From: Verrucomicrobiia bacterium
GTDB taxonomy: Bacteria > Verrucomicrobiota > Verrucomicrobiia > JABWAM01
Length of the DNA: 64,000 nt
Assembly: GCA_028687435.1 (NCBI GenBank)
Contig: JAQUAF010000016.1
Span: 1 to 64,000, forward strand
Direction of reading: 5' to 3'
Shown here: one piece after another, positions 1-9,844 of the stretch
Position numbering within the stretch: position 1 is the stretch's first letter
Layout: each line of letters opens with the position of its first letter
The notes under the pieces: model-generated
The model's database searches: none
What the model saw: only the letters and a program-made list of their open reading frames with translations
What the model was told of the DNA's origin: nothing
Made by a program: the position numbers and the translations under genes

Positions 1-299
1 TGTGAGGGGCGTTGAAGTTTTCCTCACACGGTTAGAATACTGAGGCACTCTTCATATCGAAAGAGAAGAGAAACAGACAAATCAAACTTAACCTAAAAGA
101 AGAAAACCATATTATGTCTACTCGACAGAATGGAAATAAATTAAAATATATATATGGAAAAATCAGACTAAAAACAGTAAAAAATCTCATGTGCGCGGCT
201 GAAAAAGCCAATAATCCATATCTCATCGGTGTCGCGACCATGTTGAGCGCATCGACGAGGCCATGGCGGTATTTCGCCGGCGCGCTTCTTTGGGGAGAT

Positions 300-455
300 A
301 GACCGGATTTTGCGTCAAAATCCGAAAAATTCGAATGTCGAAAGTCGAACCCCTGCTCGGCCGCCGAAGGCTTCCCCCGTCATTCCGCAGAGAGTGGGAA
401 GCCTTCGGCAGAGCGTGGGGCGTCATGGCGAAGGCCCGCGTTTCCAGACCGCTGG
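300..455. repeat. Intergenic repeat family copy A, containing two inverted repeats
   Basis: GGATTTTGcgtCAAAATCC at about 304-322 and GCCGAAGGCTTCCC (363-376) / GGGAAGCCTTCGGC (396-409), a perfect 14-bp stem. Related to 9535-9715. Confidence 0.6.
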
Positions 456-557
456 CCAGATGCTTTTAAGTGCAGGGGCAAACCGGAGTTCGGCGCTTCT
501 CAGAAGGAATGAAATCTGAAAAATGATGGGATGAGTGTGAAAATTTTCAAAAAAACT

Positions 558-585
558 TGCATGATTAATAAAACGTGTTATATTA
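558..585 (+). promoter_or_regulatory. Candidate sigma70-type promoter for the LacI gene
   Basis: TTGCAT - 16 bp - TATATT just upstream of the ATG at 600. Confidence 0.35.
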
Positions 586-599
586 AGCCTGTGATTACA

Positions 600-1664
600 A
601 TGGCTGACATTGCGCGCAAGGCCGGGGTTTCCTATCCGACCGTTTCTGTGGTTTTGAACAACCGAAATCACTCCGGCACGGTGCGAATCAGTGAAGCAAC
701 CCAACAACGGGTGCGTCAGGCCGCCAAGGAACTGGGATACTGTCGAAATGAGATTGCCCGAGCGATGGCCGGGGGAAGCATGCGGGTCATTGGTTTTCTG
801 ACCAGCGGGCTGCGGCATGAGTATTTGGGAGAGATGCTGGAAGGGGTGCTCGAGGTGGCTGAGGAAAATGGTTATCTTGTCAAAGTCGTGTTGGTTCAGG
901 AAAAAGAAAACGCTGCCGAGACCATCCAAAAATGCATTGAGCATCGGGTTGCGGGATTGATTTGCACCAACATGATCAACCCCTTGATCCAGCAGGCGCG
1001 GGAGATGGCTGACCGGTACTTGATTCCGCTGGTGATCGTGGACAATACCTTGCAGCATAAACACAAAATTCGAGTTCTTTCCGATGACCGCCAAGGGGTA
1101 TGCGATGCGGTCGATCATTTGATTTCGCTTGGGCACCGGCGCATTGCCTTTCTATCGGGCAGCCCTCAGCAACCTGAGTGTGTCGAACGGGAAGCGGGCT
1201 ATCGTCAACAAATGCAAAAAGCCGGAGTGGAGGTTTCCGAAGATTTTTTGGTTTACGGTCATTGGAAGCGATTTGAGGCGGAACAAGCCGCCGCTTGCCT
1301 TCTGAAGAAACCGGATCGACCGACGGCCATTATTTGCGTGAGCGATTTCATGGCGATGGCGGCGATCCGGGCGGCGCGCAGTTTGGGGATTGGCGTTCCG
1401 GGAGATTTTTCGGTTGTGGGCTTTAGCAATTGCAAGGCATCAGATTTTGCCGATCCACCGTTGACGACGGTGTTTCAGCCCTTTGCCGAAATGGGGCAGA
1501 CAGCGGTTCAACACCTTTTAGGCCAAATTCAGAAGAAGAGAACCGCCTTGCGAAAGGTTGACAACCTATGTCGAATTTCCACGAAATTGGTTGTCCGCGA
1601 ATCAACCGCCCGCGCGCCGGCCACGGTTGTTCCCGCAATGCAAGGGATGCCGGCAACTGGCTGA
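600..1664 (+). CDS. LacI family transcriptional regulator
   Basis: N-terminal MADIARKAGVSYPTVSVVLNNR HTH; periplasmic-binding-like effector domain (HRRIAFLSGSP...DFSVVGFSN). The track ORF starts at 531; start chosen at the HTH. Confidence 0.9.
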   Translation: MADIARKAGVSYPTVSVVLNNRNHSGTVRISEATQQRVRQAAKELGYCRNEIARAMAGGSMRVIGFLTSGLRHEYLGEMLEGVLEVAEENGYLVKVVLVQEKENAAETIQKCIEHRVAGLICTNMINPLIQQAREMADRYLIPLVIVDNTLQHKHKIRVLSDDRQGVCDAVDHLISLGHRRIAFLSGSPQQPECVEREAGYRQQMQKAGVEVSEDFLVYGHWKRFEAEQAAACLLKKPDRPTAIICVSDFMAMAAIRAARSLGIGVPGDFSVVGFSNCKASDFADPPLTTVFQPFAEMGQTAVQHLLGQIQKKRTALRKVDNLCRISTKLVVRESTARAPATVVPAMQGMPATG

Positions 1665-1690
1665 CTTGGGATCATGAAATAAAACGCAAC

Positions 1691-2425
1691 ATGAAAACCG
1701 TTTGCAAAAGTTCATCGAAACATAAGCCATTGCCAAAAACGCGGAGAATGTGTTATATACATGCATTTACATTAATTGAATTGCTTGCTGTTATATGTCT
1801 GATATCCATCCTTTATGCGATTTTCGCCCCAACCTTAAAAGCGGCGAGGGACAAGGCCAAGAGCATCCAATGCATGGTCAATCTCAAAAATATCGGCATG
1901 GCGGTGGCTTCCTATGAAACTGACCATAATGGCTGGCTGCCACATGGGGGATCATCAGCGTGTATTCCAGGAGGGGAGACGAATCCAAGCTGGAAAGAAT
2001 TATTGGCGCCCTACCTTGGAGTGACAACCATAACGAAATTTTGTTTAGAACATGGCATTTATCATTGCCCAAGCCAATCGAAAATAACTTGTGGTGATGT
2101 TGGATACGGTGACAACGGTTTTTATGGAGGCTACGGATGGAACTTTCTGAATCTTGGATCGTATTCTTCCAGCACAGTTCCATGGGTTCATAGCTCGCAA
2201 GTAAACAATCCAGCTGACGTTTTTATGGTGGGAGACACCAGCGACGGCTATGCCAACACAGCAACATCCTATAACTGTTTTTATATCAGAATAGGCACTG
2301 ATCTGACATGCCAAAGCAGCCGCCATAATGGAGGAGGCAACTATTTGTGGGCCGATAAACATGTTAGTTGGCATTCTGCTGAAGAAGTTTACCAGAAACG
2401 CAATGCTTGGTATCCATGCCATTAG
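1691..2425 (+). CDS. Prepilin-type N-terminal cleavage/methylation domain protein (PVC-type pseudopilin)
   Basis: HAFTLIELLAVICLISILYAIFAPTLKAARDKAKSIQCMVNLKNIG motif; C-terminal LWADKHVSWH (H-X9-DG-like) region. Confidence 0.85.
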   Translation: MKTVCKSSSKHKPLPKTRRMCYIHAFTLIELLAVICLISILYAIFAPTLKAARDKAKSIQCMVNLKNIGMAVASYETDHNGWLPHGGSSACIPGGETNPSWKELLAPYLGVTTITKFCLEHGIYHCPSQSKITCGDVGYGDNGFYGGYGWNFLNLGSYSSSTVPWVHSSQVNNPADVFMVGDTSDGYANTATSYNCFYIRIGTDLTCQSSRHNGGGNYLWADKHVSWHSAEEVYQKRNAWYPCH

Positions 2426-2651
2426 TGTTGAAGCCATATATTCCTTCTAGGCTCGACAAAATTGACAACGTTATAGGTGATGCCCTTTCTCAAAGCAGTT
2501 TGAACATTCCACATGCCTGGCTCATTTTATTTGAGGAGCCTCCTTTGACAAGCTTATCCCTCGACACCTTGTTTGAGATGCGTTTCGAGCAAGACGTGCC
2601 AGAGTTTCGAAATCCAGGCCAGGAGAATTTTATGCTCATATGAATGGTCAA

Positions 2652-2706
2652 CGACAATTAAAAGTTTCTATCGCGACAATTATAATTTTACAACTTTTAA
2701 TCGTCG
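2652..2706. promoter_or_regulatory. Inverted repeat / candidate operator or hairpin
   Basis: CGACAATTAAAAGTT (2652-2666) against AACTTTTAATCGTCG (2692-2706), 14/15 complementary, upstream of the first large secreted protein. Confidence 0.45.
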
Positions 2707-2871
2707 CTAGCCACATATGAACTCAGGGCAAGATAAAAAGGGTAAATGCAACTTTTAAAATTAGAACACAAATCTTGGAAAGGAAGACCGATGAAGAAAA
2801 AAACCATTGCGGTGCTTGACAATTTGAAAATCTTTACTCGTTTTTCAATTTTTATAAGAGGATTTCTTACA

Positions 2872-5800
2872 ATGAACAAAACAGTGGTTTACAGAGGGAT
2901 AATGCACTTTTTGACTGGGATATTGATCTCAGTTTCTTGTCTGGGTGAAATGCACGAATGCAAACCGGAGGTTGTGCAATTAAATTTATTGAAGAATGGA
3001 AACTTTGAGAATGGCTTGGAGAACTGGAGTCGACCTAATTGGATTTGTGATCTAATAACCCCCCGCATAGTTCATCAAAATGAAGGTGATGCTATTTTGA
3101 AAATGGAAGGCAGAGAAGGGCAAGATGGATATGTAATGCAATCGGTCAGGATCAACCCTCAAGTAAAGCGGTATAAGTTTATCGGTTGGATAAAAACACA
3201 CGGTTTGGCTGAAGGATCGAGCGCGATTATGGAGGGATCTACATTTCCTTTGGGGGGGCGGAAGGGAATAACCCATTTTACTTGCTCCGTCTCTGAAAGT
3301 CGACCGGGTTGGACGAAGTGCGAAAAAGAGTTCGATGTTCCCAATGGCACACCCATCATTAATATAGCACTCAAGGCAAGAGGTCCTGTCAAAAACTCGA
3401 AAAATAACAAACATAATTTTGGAGAATGCTTGTTTTGCAATATCAGTCTGGAAGAAATGCCTGAACCAACGAATAAGGTGACGATTCAGAATATTGTGCC
3501 ATCTGGCGAATATGGGTTGTTTCTTCCTCACCAGGCGCCCCAGTTTTCCCTTTTTATAACGAATGGATGCAAAGAGGCCAAAGAACTTGCTCTCAGCCTT
3601 CAACTATTCGATTTCTATAATAAACCGATATACAATCGCGAAGAGGTGTTGCAGTTGCAGCAAGGGCCGGCATTTTTTAAACATGTCATTAAGATCCCTC
3701 GACAGGAGGATACAGGATTTTACAGCCTCAAAGTTGCGCTCAAAGAAAAGGATCGGCCTTGCGCTGAAGATCAAAGCGCTTTTTGCATTGTTGTGCCTCC
3801 GGATTCCAACGATCCCTTCTTTGGCCTATCGGAAATAGCTCTATCGACGTCTTTTGCAAAGGCAGCACAGTTGATGGGGATTGGCACGGTGGGAATGGCC
3901 TTCCCGCACAAATGCGAAAGTGAAAAGGGGGTCTACGAGTGGCAGGATACGGATCGCGAAATGGAGGTTTATCTTGCTCATGGCTTCAGAATTGTAGGCT
4001 TTTTCTTTTTGACCCCCATCGAATCACGAGATCCCCTTTGGTTAAGGAAGGAAACTGCAGAAAAGAGAAAGAATGGCAAAAAACCTTTTGATAGCGAATA
4101 TTTCGGTCATTGGCGGGAATTTGTCCGGCATGCAATAAAGCGATACCATAAAGAAATTAAAACATGGTCGCTTGCCGCAGAGATAAACTGGATGACGCAG
4201 GATTGGGAGTTCGATTATTATCAGAAAAAAGTGGAGGCAACTTATCCGATTGCCAAGGAGATAGATCCCCATTGCATCATTGGAGGTGTGGGCGTAAGTG
4301 GAAGTGATTGGCAGCAGGACAACTTTAGGGCGGCAAAAATGATGTGGCCCCGGATCAATGCTTTTTTAGACGGCATGTTTTTTGATCCTTATGTTGGCCC
4401 CTGTGTTTTTGGTCCGGGTTATCAGCCAATCGGGGAGGAAAGGGGGGGATTGGCGGACATGCTTCTTGCGGCAAAGGATATCATAGCTCCCTATGGGAAG
4501 AAGAAACTTGCCATTGATGAAAAAGGTTACCGGATAATACGGACTCTTCCGGTAGACAGCCCCTACGTAAAAGATGCGGCGAGAGTTCTGTCTCGCGGAC
4601 TCATTATAGCCAAAAGCATTCCAGAAGTGGACCGATGGCTTTTCTTTGCCGCGGCAGGCGCGCCAGAAGGCAGCGTTGACTACGGTCTCTGGAAGATAAG
4701 GCCTGACGGCAGGACTCTGGAACCACGGCCCATGGCGGCAGCTTATGCCACGGTTGCAAAACTATTCGCCGGGGCACATGACGCCAAAAGAGTTTCACTC
4801 CATAAGGATATTTACGTTTATCTTTTTGAAAAGGATAAGGAAGTGGTTGGCGCGTTATGGGCTATCACTGAAGAGCCAGTTCCGTTTCAGTTTGAAAACC
4901 CGAATGAGGCGGCTCTTTATGACTGCATGGGCAAGCTGGTGAAAAGACTGTCGAAAGGCAAGAATGAAATTTTTTTATCGAAAGATCCTTTGTTTTTGAC
5001 GAGCAAGGCAGCCCGCCTTCTCATGGCAGAGAAACTGGGCGGAGGAACTTTCTCGCTTCCTTCGATCAAAGGAACGATCCAGATTGTCTCCGCTAACAAT
5101 TTGGCCGTGAATATTGCCAATCAGGTCGAGAGGAAGATGGAAGGTTCAGTGGAGATTTGCCTCCCGGATGAAGGCTTATCGGAGAAACGCGAGTTTGCCC
5201 TTGAAGGACAACAAAATATCCCGCTTATTTTCGATCTCGGAAAAAAGGATATTACTGGCTTCAACAAAAAAGAAATTGTGGCAAAAATCGTTTCAGAAGG
5301 AAAATCCTTGGAGATAAAAAAATATCTTGATATATATAAAATATTTCGTTCAAAAGAAGAGATGAAGATTGATGGCGACCTGTCGAAATACAAAAGAATC
5401 ATGCCTATTTGTATTGAAGGCGTAGATTGCCTTACCCCAGTGGACGCATGGTCACAAAGATTGTGGACGGACAATAACGATTGCAGTTTCAAAGCTTGGT
5501 GGACATACGATAAGGATTATCTTTACTTTTCTGCCACGGTAACCGACGATCGATTTATCCAAGAACAGAAAGGGGGCAATATTTGGATGAACGATGCGTT
5601 TCAAATTGCCTTTGACACCATGGGCGATGCCGTTAAGACTGGCCAGCCGGGATACGACAGCAATGACTACGAATATGGCATTGCCCTAACCGCACAAGGG
5701 CCTCAATGTTATTGTTGGAAGGCAGCTGAAGTGCGGAAAGAATTACAGGGCAAGCTAATGGATTTTCCGCTTGCAATCAAGAGGATCAACGATACCACTA

Positions 5801-5997
5801 CGAATTACGAATTGGCTATTCCATGGAGCGCTCTTGCACCCTTAAGGCCGGAGAATGGAAGGGCTTTTGGAATGGACTTTATCTATATGGACAGCGATCA
5901 AGCAAAAACAACCGCCAATTACTTCATGGGGCTTTCAAAGGGATTTTGCGGTGGAAAAATGCCATTATATTATAAAACATTTTTCCTAATGCCGTGA
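2872..5997 (+). CDS. Large secreted glycoside-hydrolase-like protein (TIM-barrel centre, CBM9-like C-terminus), paralog 1
   Basis: Signal-peptide-like start (LTGILISVSCLG); NLLKNGNFENGLENWS CBM-like N-terminus; central SLAAEINW and LAIDEKGY strands; C-terminal KAWWTYDKDYLYFSATVTDDRF...YELAIPWSAL (CBM9/DOMON-like). The track ORF starts at 2746. Confidence 0.7.
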   Translation: MNKTVVYRGIMHFLTGILISVSCLGEMHECKPEVVQLNLLKNGNFENGLENWSRPNWICDLITPRIVHQNEGDAILKMEGREGQDGYVMQSVRINPQVKRYKFIGWIKTHGLAEGSSAIMEGSTFPLGGRKGITHFTCSVSESRPGWTKCEKEFDVPNGTPIINIALKARGPVKNSKNNKHNFGECLFCNISLEEMPEPTNKVTIQNIVPSGEYGLFLPHQAPQFSLFITNGCKEAKELALSLQLFDFYNKPIYNREEVLQLQQGPAFFKHVIKIPRQEDTGFYSLKVALKEKDRPCAEDQSAFCIVVPPDSNDPFFGLSEIALSTSFAKAAQLMGIGTVGMAFPHKCESEKGVYEWQDTDREMEVYLAHGFRIVGFFFLTPIESRDPLWLRKETAEKRKNGKKPFDSEYFGHWREFVRHAIKRYHKEIKTWSLAAEINWMTQDWEFDYYQKKVEATYPIAKEIDPHCIIGGVGVSGSDWQQDNFRAAKMMWPRINAFLDGMFFDPYVGPCVFGPGYQPIGEERGGLADMLLAAKDIIAPYGKKKLAIDEKGYRIIRTLPVDSPYVKDAARVLSRGLIIAKSIPEVDRWLFFAAAGAPEGSVDYGLWKIRPDGRTLEPRPMAAAYATVAKLFAGAHDAKRVSLHKDIYVYLFEKDKEVVGALWAITEEPVPFQFENPNEAALYDCMGKLVKRLSKGKNEIFLSKDPLFLTSKAARLLMAEKLGGGTFSLPSIKGTIQIVSANNLAVNIANQVERKMEGSVEICLPDEGLSEKREFALEGQQNIPLIFDLGKKDITGFNKKEIVAKIVSEGKSLEIKKYLDIYKIFRSKEEMKIDGDLSKYKRIMPICIEGVDCLTPVDAWSQRLWTDNNDCSFKAWWTYDKDYLYFSATVTDDRFIQEQKGGNIWMNDAFQIAFDTMGDAVKTGQPGYDSNDYEYGIALTAQGPQCYCWKAAEVRKELQGKLMDFPLAIKRINDTTTNYELAIPWSALAPLRPENGRAFGMDFIYMDSDQAKTTANYFMGLSKGFCGGKMPLYYKTFFLMP

Positions 5998-6062
5998 GAA
6001 AACAGTGAAATTTGCTGAAGAGACATAGATTTTATTTGTTGGCCGTCAATGGCGATGCCAAA

Positions 6063-9000
6063 ATGAGAAATTTCATCTATTTTTTGTTCGAAATGCTGCT
6101 GACAATCTCCTGCTTTGGCGGGGCACAGATCGTAAAGCTTGAACCGTCAGGAGAAAATCTGTTGAAGAATGGGGGGTTTGAGGATGGTTTGACCCATTGG
6201 ACCGTGCCTTCAAGGATAAAGAATTCGGCCTTTTCGATCGACAGGGCGAACTTTCATGAAGGAGGTCTTGCCTCCTTGAAAATGGAAGGCAGGGGGGGGG
6301 AAAGTGGATGTGTGATGCAGTCCGTAAAGATCCATTCGAAGACAAAGAAATATAGACTTTCCGGTTGGATTAAAACCTCAAAATTTGTGGATGGTTGGCA
6401 CGCCACCATTGCCGCAGAATGTCTTTTCAGCGAGCAAGGGCGGACGGCAAGCAAGCGCTTTTCTGTGTCTAGCAGCGGAAATCAGATGGAATGGGCGAGA
6501 TATGAAAAAGAGTTTGAAGTGGCGGAGATAACAACCTGGATCAAAGTGACACTGGAGTCTGACTGCTCCTGTGGAAAGCATGAAGCCGAACAGTCTTCCC
6601 TGGGAATTTGTTGGTTCGATAGTATTCGCCTTGAAGAAATCCCTATGGAGACGAAAGATGCAGCCATTCAGAATATTATTCCTGCAGGTGAACATGGAAT
6701 ATTTCTTCCGCATCAGTCTCCCCATTTTTCATTGTATATTTTCAATGGATATAAAGAACCTAAAAAGATGGTGCTCCGCATTAAAATTGAGAATTTTTAT
6801 AACGATTTAGTTTTTCAAAATGAAAAAACCATAGAGATGCTGGATGGACCGGGAATATTTAATGGTGACTTCAGCATTTCATCTCTCGAAAAAACCGGTT
6901 TTTATAGCCTGAAGGTGACTCTCATGGAAAAGGATTGTCACATATCCGAAGATCGGAGCGCGTTTTGTGTCGTTGCTCCCCCGGATTCTGCCGATCCTTT
7001 TTTTGGTTTATCAGGGATCGGGTTAAACGCTTCTTTTTCCAAAGCTGCTCGGTTGATGGGCGTGGGCACAGTGGGGATTATCATTCCGCACAAATGTGCG
7101 ATAGAAAAGGGGATCTATGACTGGCATGGCATAGACTCCCAATTAGAAGGCTATCTTACTTATGGATTTAGAATGATCGGTTTTTTCCTTTTAAGTCCTT
7201 TTGAACGAAGAGATCCCTCGTGGCTGAGAAATAAAAGCGCGGAAAAGAAAAAAAATGGAAGACATCCTTTCGATCAGGAATATTTTGATTGTTGGGGGGA
7301 TTTTGTTCAGCAGGCGGTAAAACGGTACCATAAGGAAATCTCAAATTGGTCGCTAGCGGCAGAGATAAACTGGTTTACGCAGGATTGGGAGTTCGACTAT
7401 TACCAGAAAAAAGTCGAGATGACATATCCAGCCGCCAAGGGGATCGATCCTGATTGTGTTATTGGAGGAGTGGGAGTCACAGGCAGTGATTGGCAACATG
7501 GTAATTTCAAAACGGCCAGAATGATGTGGCCCCGGATACATGCTTTTCTCGATGGCATGTTTTTTGATGCCTATGTTGGCCCTTGTGTTTATGGGCCAGG
7601 CCATCAGCCTATCGGGGAGGAGAAGGGCGGTCTGGAGGATATGCTTCTGGCGGCAAAGGATATTGTGGCTGAGTATGGAAAAAGTAAGCTTGCCATCGAT
7701 GAAAAAGGTTATCGGATCATGCGCAGTCTTCCTGTGGACAGCCCTTGCATAAAGAATGCGGCCAGAGATCTGTCGCGCGGCCTGATTATCGCCAAAAGCG
7801 TTTCTGAAGTGGATCGGTGGCTTTTTTTCGCTGCAGCCGGCGCGCCCGAAGGGAATTTTGATTATGGACTTTGGAAGGTGAGGTCTGACCGCAAGACTCT
7901 GGAGCCACGGCCCATGGCGGCAGCTTATGCCACTGTCGCGAAACTGTTTGCCGGCGCGCGCAATGCCAGAAAAATTCCACTGCACAAAGATATCTATGCC
8001 TATGTTTTTGAAAGGGGCAGTGAAATAATCGGCGCATTATGGAGTGTAACCGAAGAGCCAGTTTCATTTCTATTTGATTCGCCGGAAACGTTGACTCTTT
8101 ACGATCTGATGGGAAACAGAGTTAAAGAGCTGCCAAAAGGGAAAAACGAATTGTTCCTTACAAGCGAACCGATGTTTTTTACGTGCAACGCTTTCGTGTC
8201 TGTCATGGCGAAGCGATTGGCCGCCAGTTCCTACTCTTTTTCGTCGGTTAAGGGGGCGCTTCGCATCGGGTCCTTTCGCACGCTAATCGTCGACGTTAAA
8301 AATCAAACCGATCAAAATTTGGGAGTCAAGACAGAGATCTACCTTTCTGGAACGGGAAAATTGGGCGGACAAAAACTGAATCTCAAAGCCAGGGAATGCC
8401 TTCCGATAATTTTTGACCTCGGTCATCGAGATCTTATTTCATATAACAAAAAAGAATTGGGAGTCAAAATTGCGGAGGCGGGATGCGCAGTCGATGTTAA
8501 AAGATATATCGATATCCATCCCATCTTGCGTGTAGAAGGGAACAGAGTTGATGGCGATGTGTCGAAGTATAAAGGCAATCCTCTTGTATTTGCGGGAGGG
8601 GACTTTCTCGTGCCGATTGATGCCTTGTCGGATGGACGCTGGACAGGCAACGATGATGCTTCCTGCAGGGTGTGGTTGGCCTACGATGATGAGCATTTTT
8701 ACTTTGCAGCTTCGGTGATTGACGATCAATTCATTCATGAGCAGGCGGAAAGCAAAATATGGATGAATGATGGGTTTAAAATTGTATTCGATACAATGAA
8801 CGACGCCGTATTGAATAATTTGAATGGCAAAAAGGGGTATGACCCTAACGACTGCATCTATAGGATTGCCCTGACTCCAAAAGGTCCGCAATGCTGGTGT
8901 GATAGGGCCGCTGAAGAACGAAAAGAATTGCAAGGCATGCAGATGCATTTTTCACTTTCAATCCAAAGGACGGACGCCGCCACGACGACTTATGAAGTGG

Positions 9001-9179
9001 CCATTCCCTGGAGCGCTCTTGGCCGGTTAAAACCGGAGCAGGGGGCTTTTGGAATGAACATTGAATACTGGGACTGCGATGCCTCAAGTACGCGTCCGAA
9101 TTATTCCTTGCGGTTATCCGGCGGTGTATCCGGAGAAACAGATCCATTATATTTCAAGACATTTATTTTTATGCCATAA
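6063..9179 (+). CDS. Large secreted glycoside-hydrolase-like protein, paralog 2 (tandem duplicate)
   Basis: Collinear with the preceding protein from signal peptide to C-terminus (LLKNGGFEDGLTHWT, SLAAEINW, LAIDEKGY, YEVAIPWSAL). Confidence 0.7.
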   Translation: MRNFIYFLFEMLLTISCFGGAQIVKLEPSGENLLKNGGFEDGLTHWTVPSRIKNSAFSIDRANFHEGGLASLKMEGRGGESGCVMQSVKIHSKTKKYRLSGWIKTSKFVDGWHATIAAECLFSEQGRTASKRFSVSSSGNQMEWARYEKEFEVAEITTWIKVTLESDCSCGKHEAEQSSLGICWFDSIRLEEIPMETKDAAIQNIIPAGEHGIFLPHQSPHFSLYIFNGYKEPKKMVLRIKIENFYNDLVFQNEKTIEMLDGPGIFNGDFSISSLEKTGFYSLKVTLMEKDCHISEDRSAFCVVAPPDSADPFFGLSGIGLNASFSKAARLMGVGTVGIIIPHKCAIEKGIYDWHGIDSQLEGYLTYGFRMIGFFLLSPFERRDPSWLRNKSAEKKKNGRHPFDQEYFDCWGDFVQQAVKRYHKEISNWSLAAEINWFTQDWEFDYYQKKVEMTYPAAKGIDPDCVIGGVGVTGSDWQHGNFKTARMMWPRIHAFLDGMFFDAYVGPCVYGPGHQPIGEEKGGLEDMLLAAKDIVAEYGKSKLAIDEKGYRIMRSLPVDSPCIKNAARDLSRGLIIAKSVSEVDRWLFFAAAGAPEGNFDYGLWKVRSDRKTLEPRPMAAAYATVAKLFAGARNARKIPLHKDIYAYVFERGSEIIGALWSVTEEPVSFLFDSPETLTLYDLMGNRVKELPKGKNELFLTSEPMFFTCNAFVSVMAKRLAASSYSFSSVKGALRIGSFRTLIVDVKNQTDQNLGVKTEIYLSGTGKLGGQKLNLKARECLPIIFDLGHRDLISYNKKELGVKIAEAGCAVDVKRYIDIHPILRVEGNRVDGDVSKYKGNPLVFAGGDFLVPIDALSDGRWTGNDDASCRVWLAYDDEHFYFAASVIDDQFIHEQAESKIWMNDGFKIVFDTMNDAVLNNLNGKKGYDPNDCIYRIALTPKGPQCWCDRAAEERKELQGMQMHFSLSIQRTDAATTTYEVAIPWSALGRLKPEQGAFGMNIEYWDCDASSTRPNYSLRLSGGVSGETDPLYFKTFIFMP

Positions 9180-9534
9180 CCGTTTAGTTGCCATCTTTCG
9201 ATGGGCTGAGATCAAATTCAATAAAAGATGTTTCACAGCCATCCCATAATTTTCAGTGATTGCTCTCTCCTTGTCGGAGCTTTTGGCTTAGCGCGGGTCG
9301 GTCCCTTTTTCCCGAACCTCGCAATGCCCCCCTAAAATGTCATTGCGAAACCGGGGAAACAGGGGGTGAAACAATTTTGAAAAATTTTTACTGAAAAAAT
9401 ATTTGTTTGATGATAAAGCGTTATATATTATGCGTATGATCTATGAAATGGATATGGTTTGCAAGGGGAGCCCCAGGTGGCGTCGTTCTGGAAGCGTTCC
9501 AAGTTGCGATGCGGCGGGACGGTGTGTCCTTAAT

Positions 9535-9715
9535 CCAGATTTTGCGTCAAAATCCGGAAGCTTCGAATATCGCAGATCGAAATCGCACTCGGCCACCGTA
9601 GTTTTTCGTCTCGCCCGTTTGTTCCCCAAAGTCCCGCAATGCGGAACGGCGGGGGAAGCCTTTGGCGCAACGCGGGGCGGCGAAGGAGGCAGGAAAGCCC
9701 GAATATTCAATGATC
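9535..9715. repeat. Intergenic repeat family copy B
   Basis: AGATTTTGCGTCAAAATCCGgAAgcTTCGAATaTCGcAgaTCGAA..CTCGGCCaCCG and GGGGAAGCCTTTGGC..CGGGGCGGCGAAGG align with copy A at 300-455. Confidence 0.55.
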
Positions 9716-9844
9716 AGAATTTAAAATGGCGCAGGGGACAAATCGTTTCCGCCCTTGATGCCGGGTGGGAGCATTGTCGGGATAAAATGATTCGGACAAG
9801 GCCAACCGGCGCCGACAGGTTTCATCGCATTCTTTCTGCGTTTT

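Noticed and set aside
114-512. 132-aa + strand ORF at the window start
   Set aside because: Spans the intergenic repeat with hairpins; translation is not protein-like.
2407-2643. 78-aa ORF after the pseudopilin gene
   Set aside because: No domain, no clear ribosome-binding site, intergenic composition.
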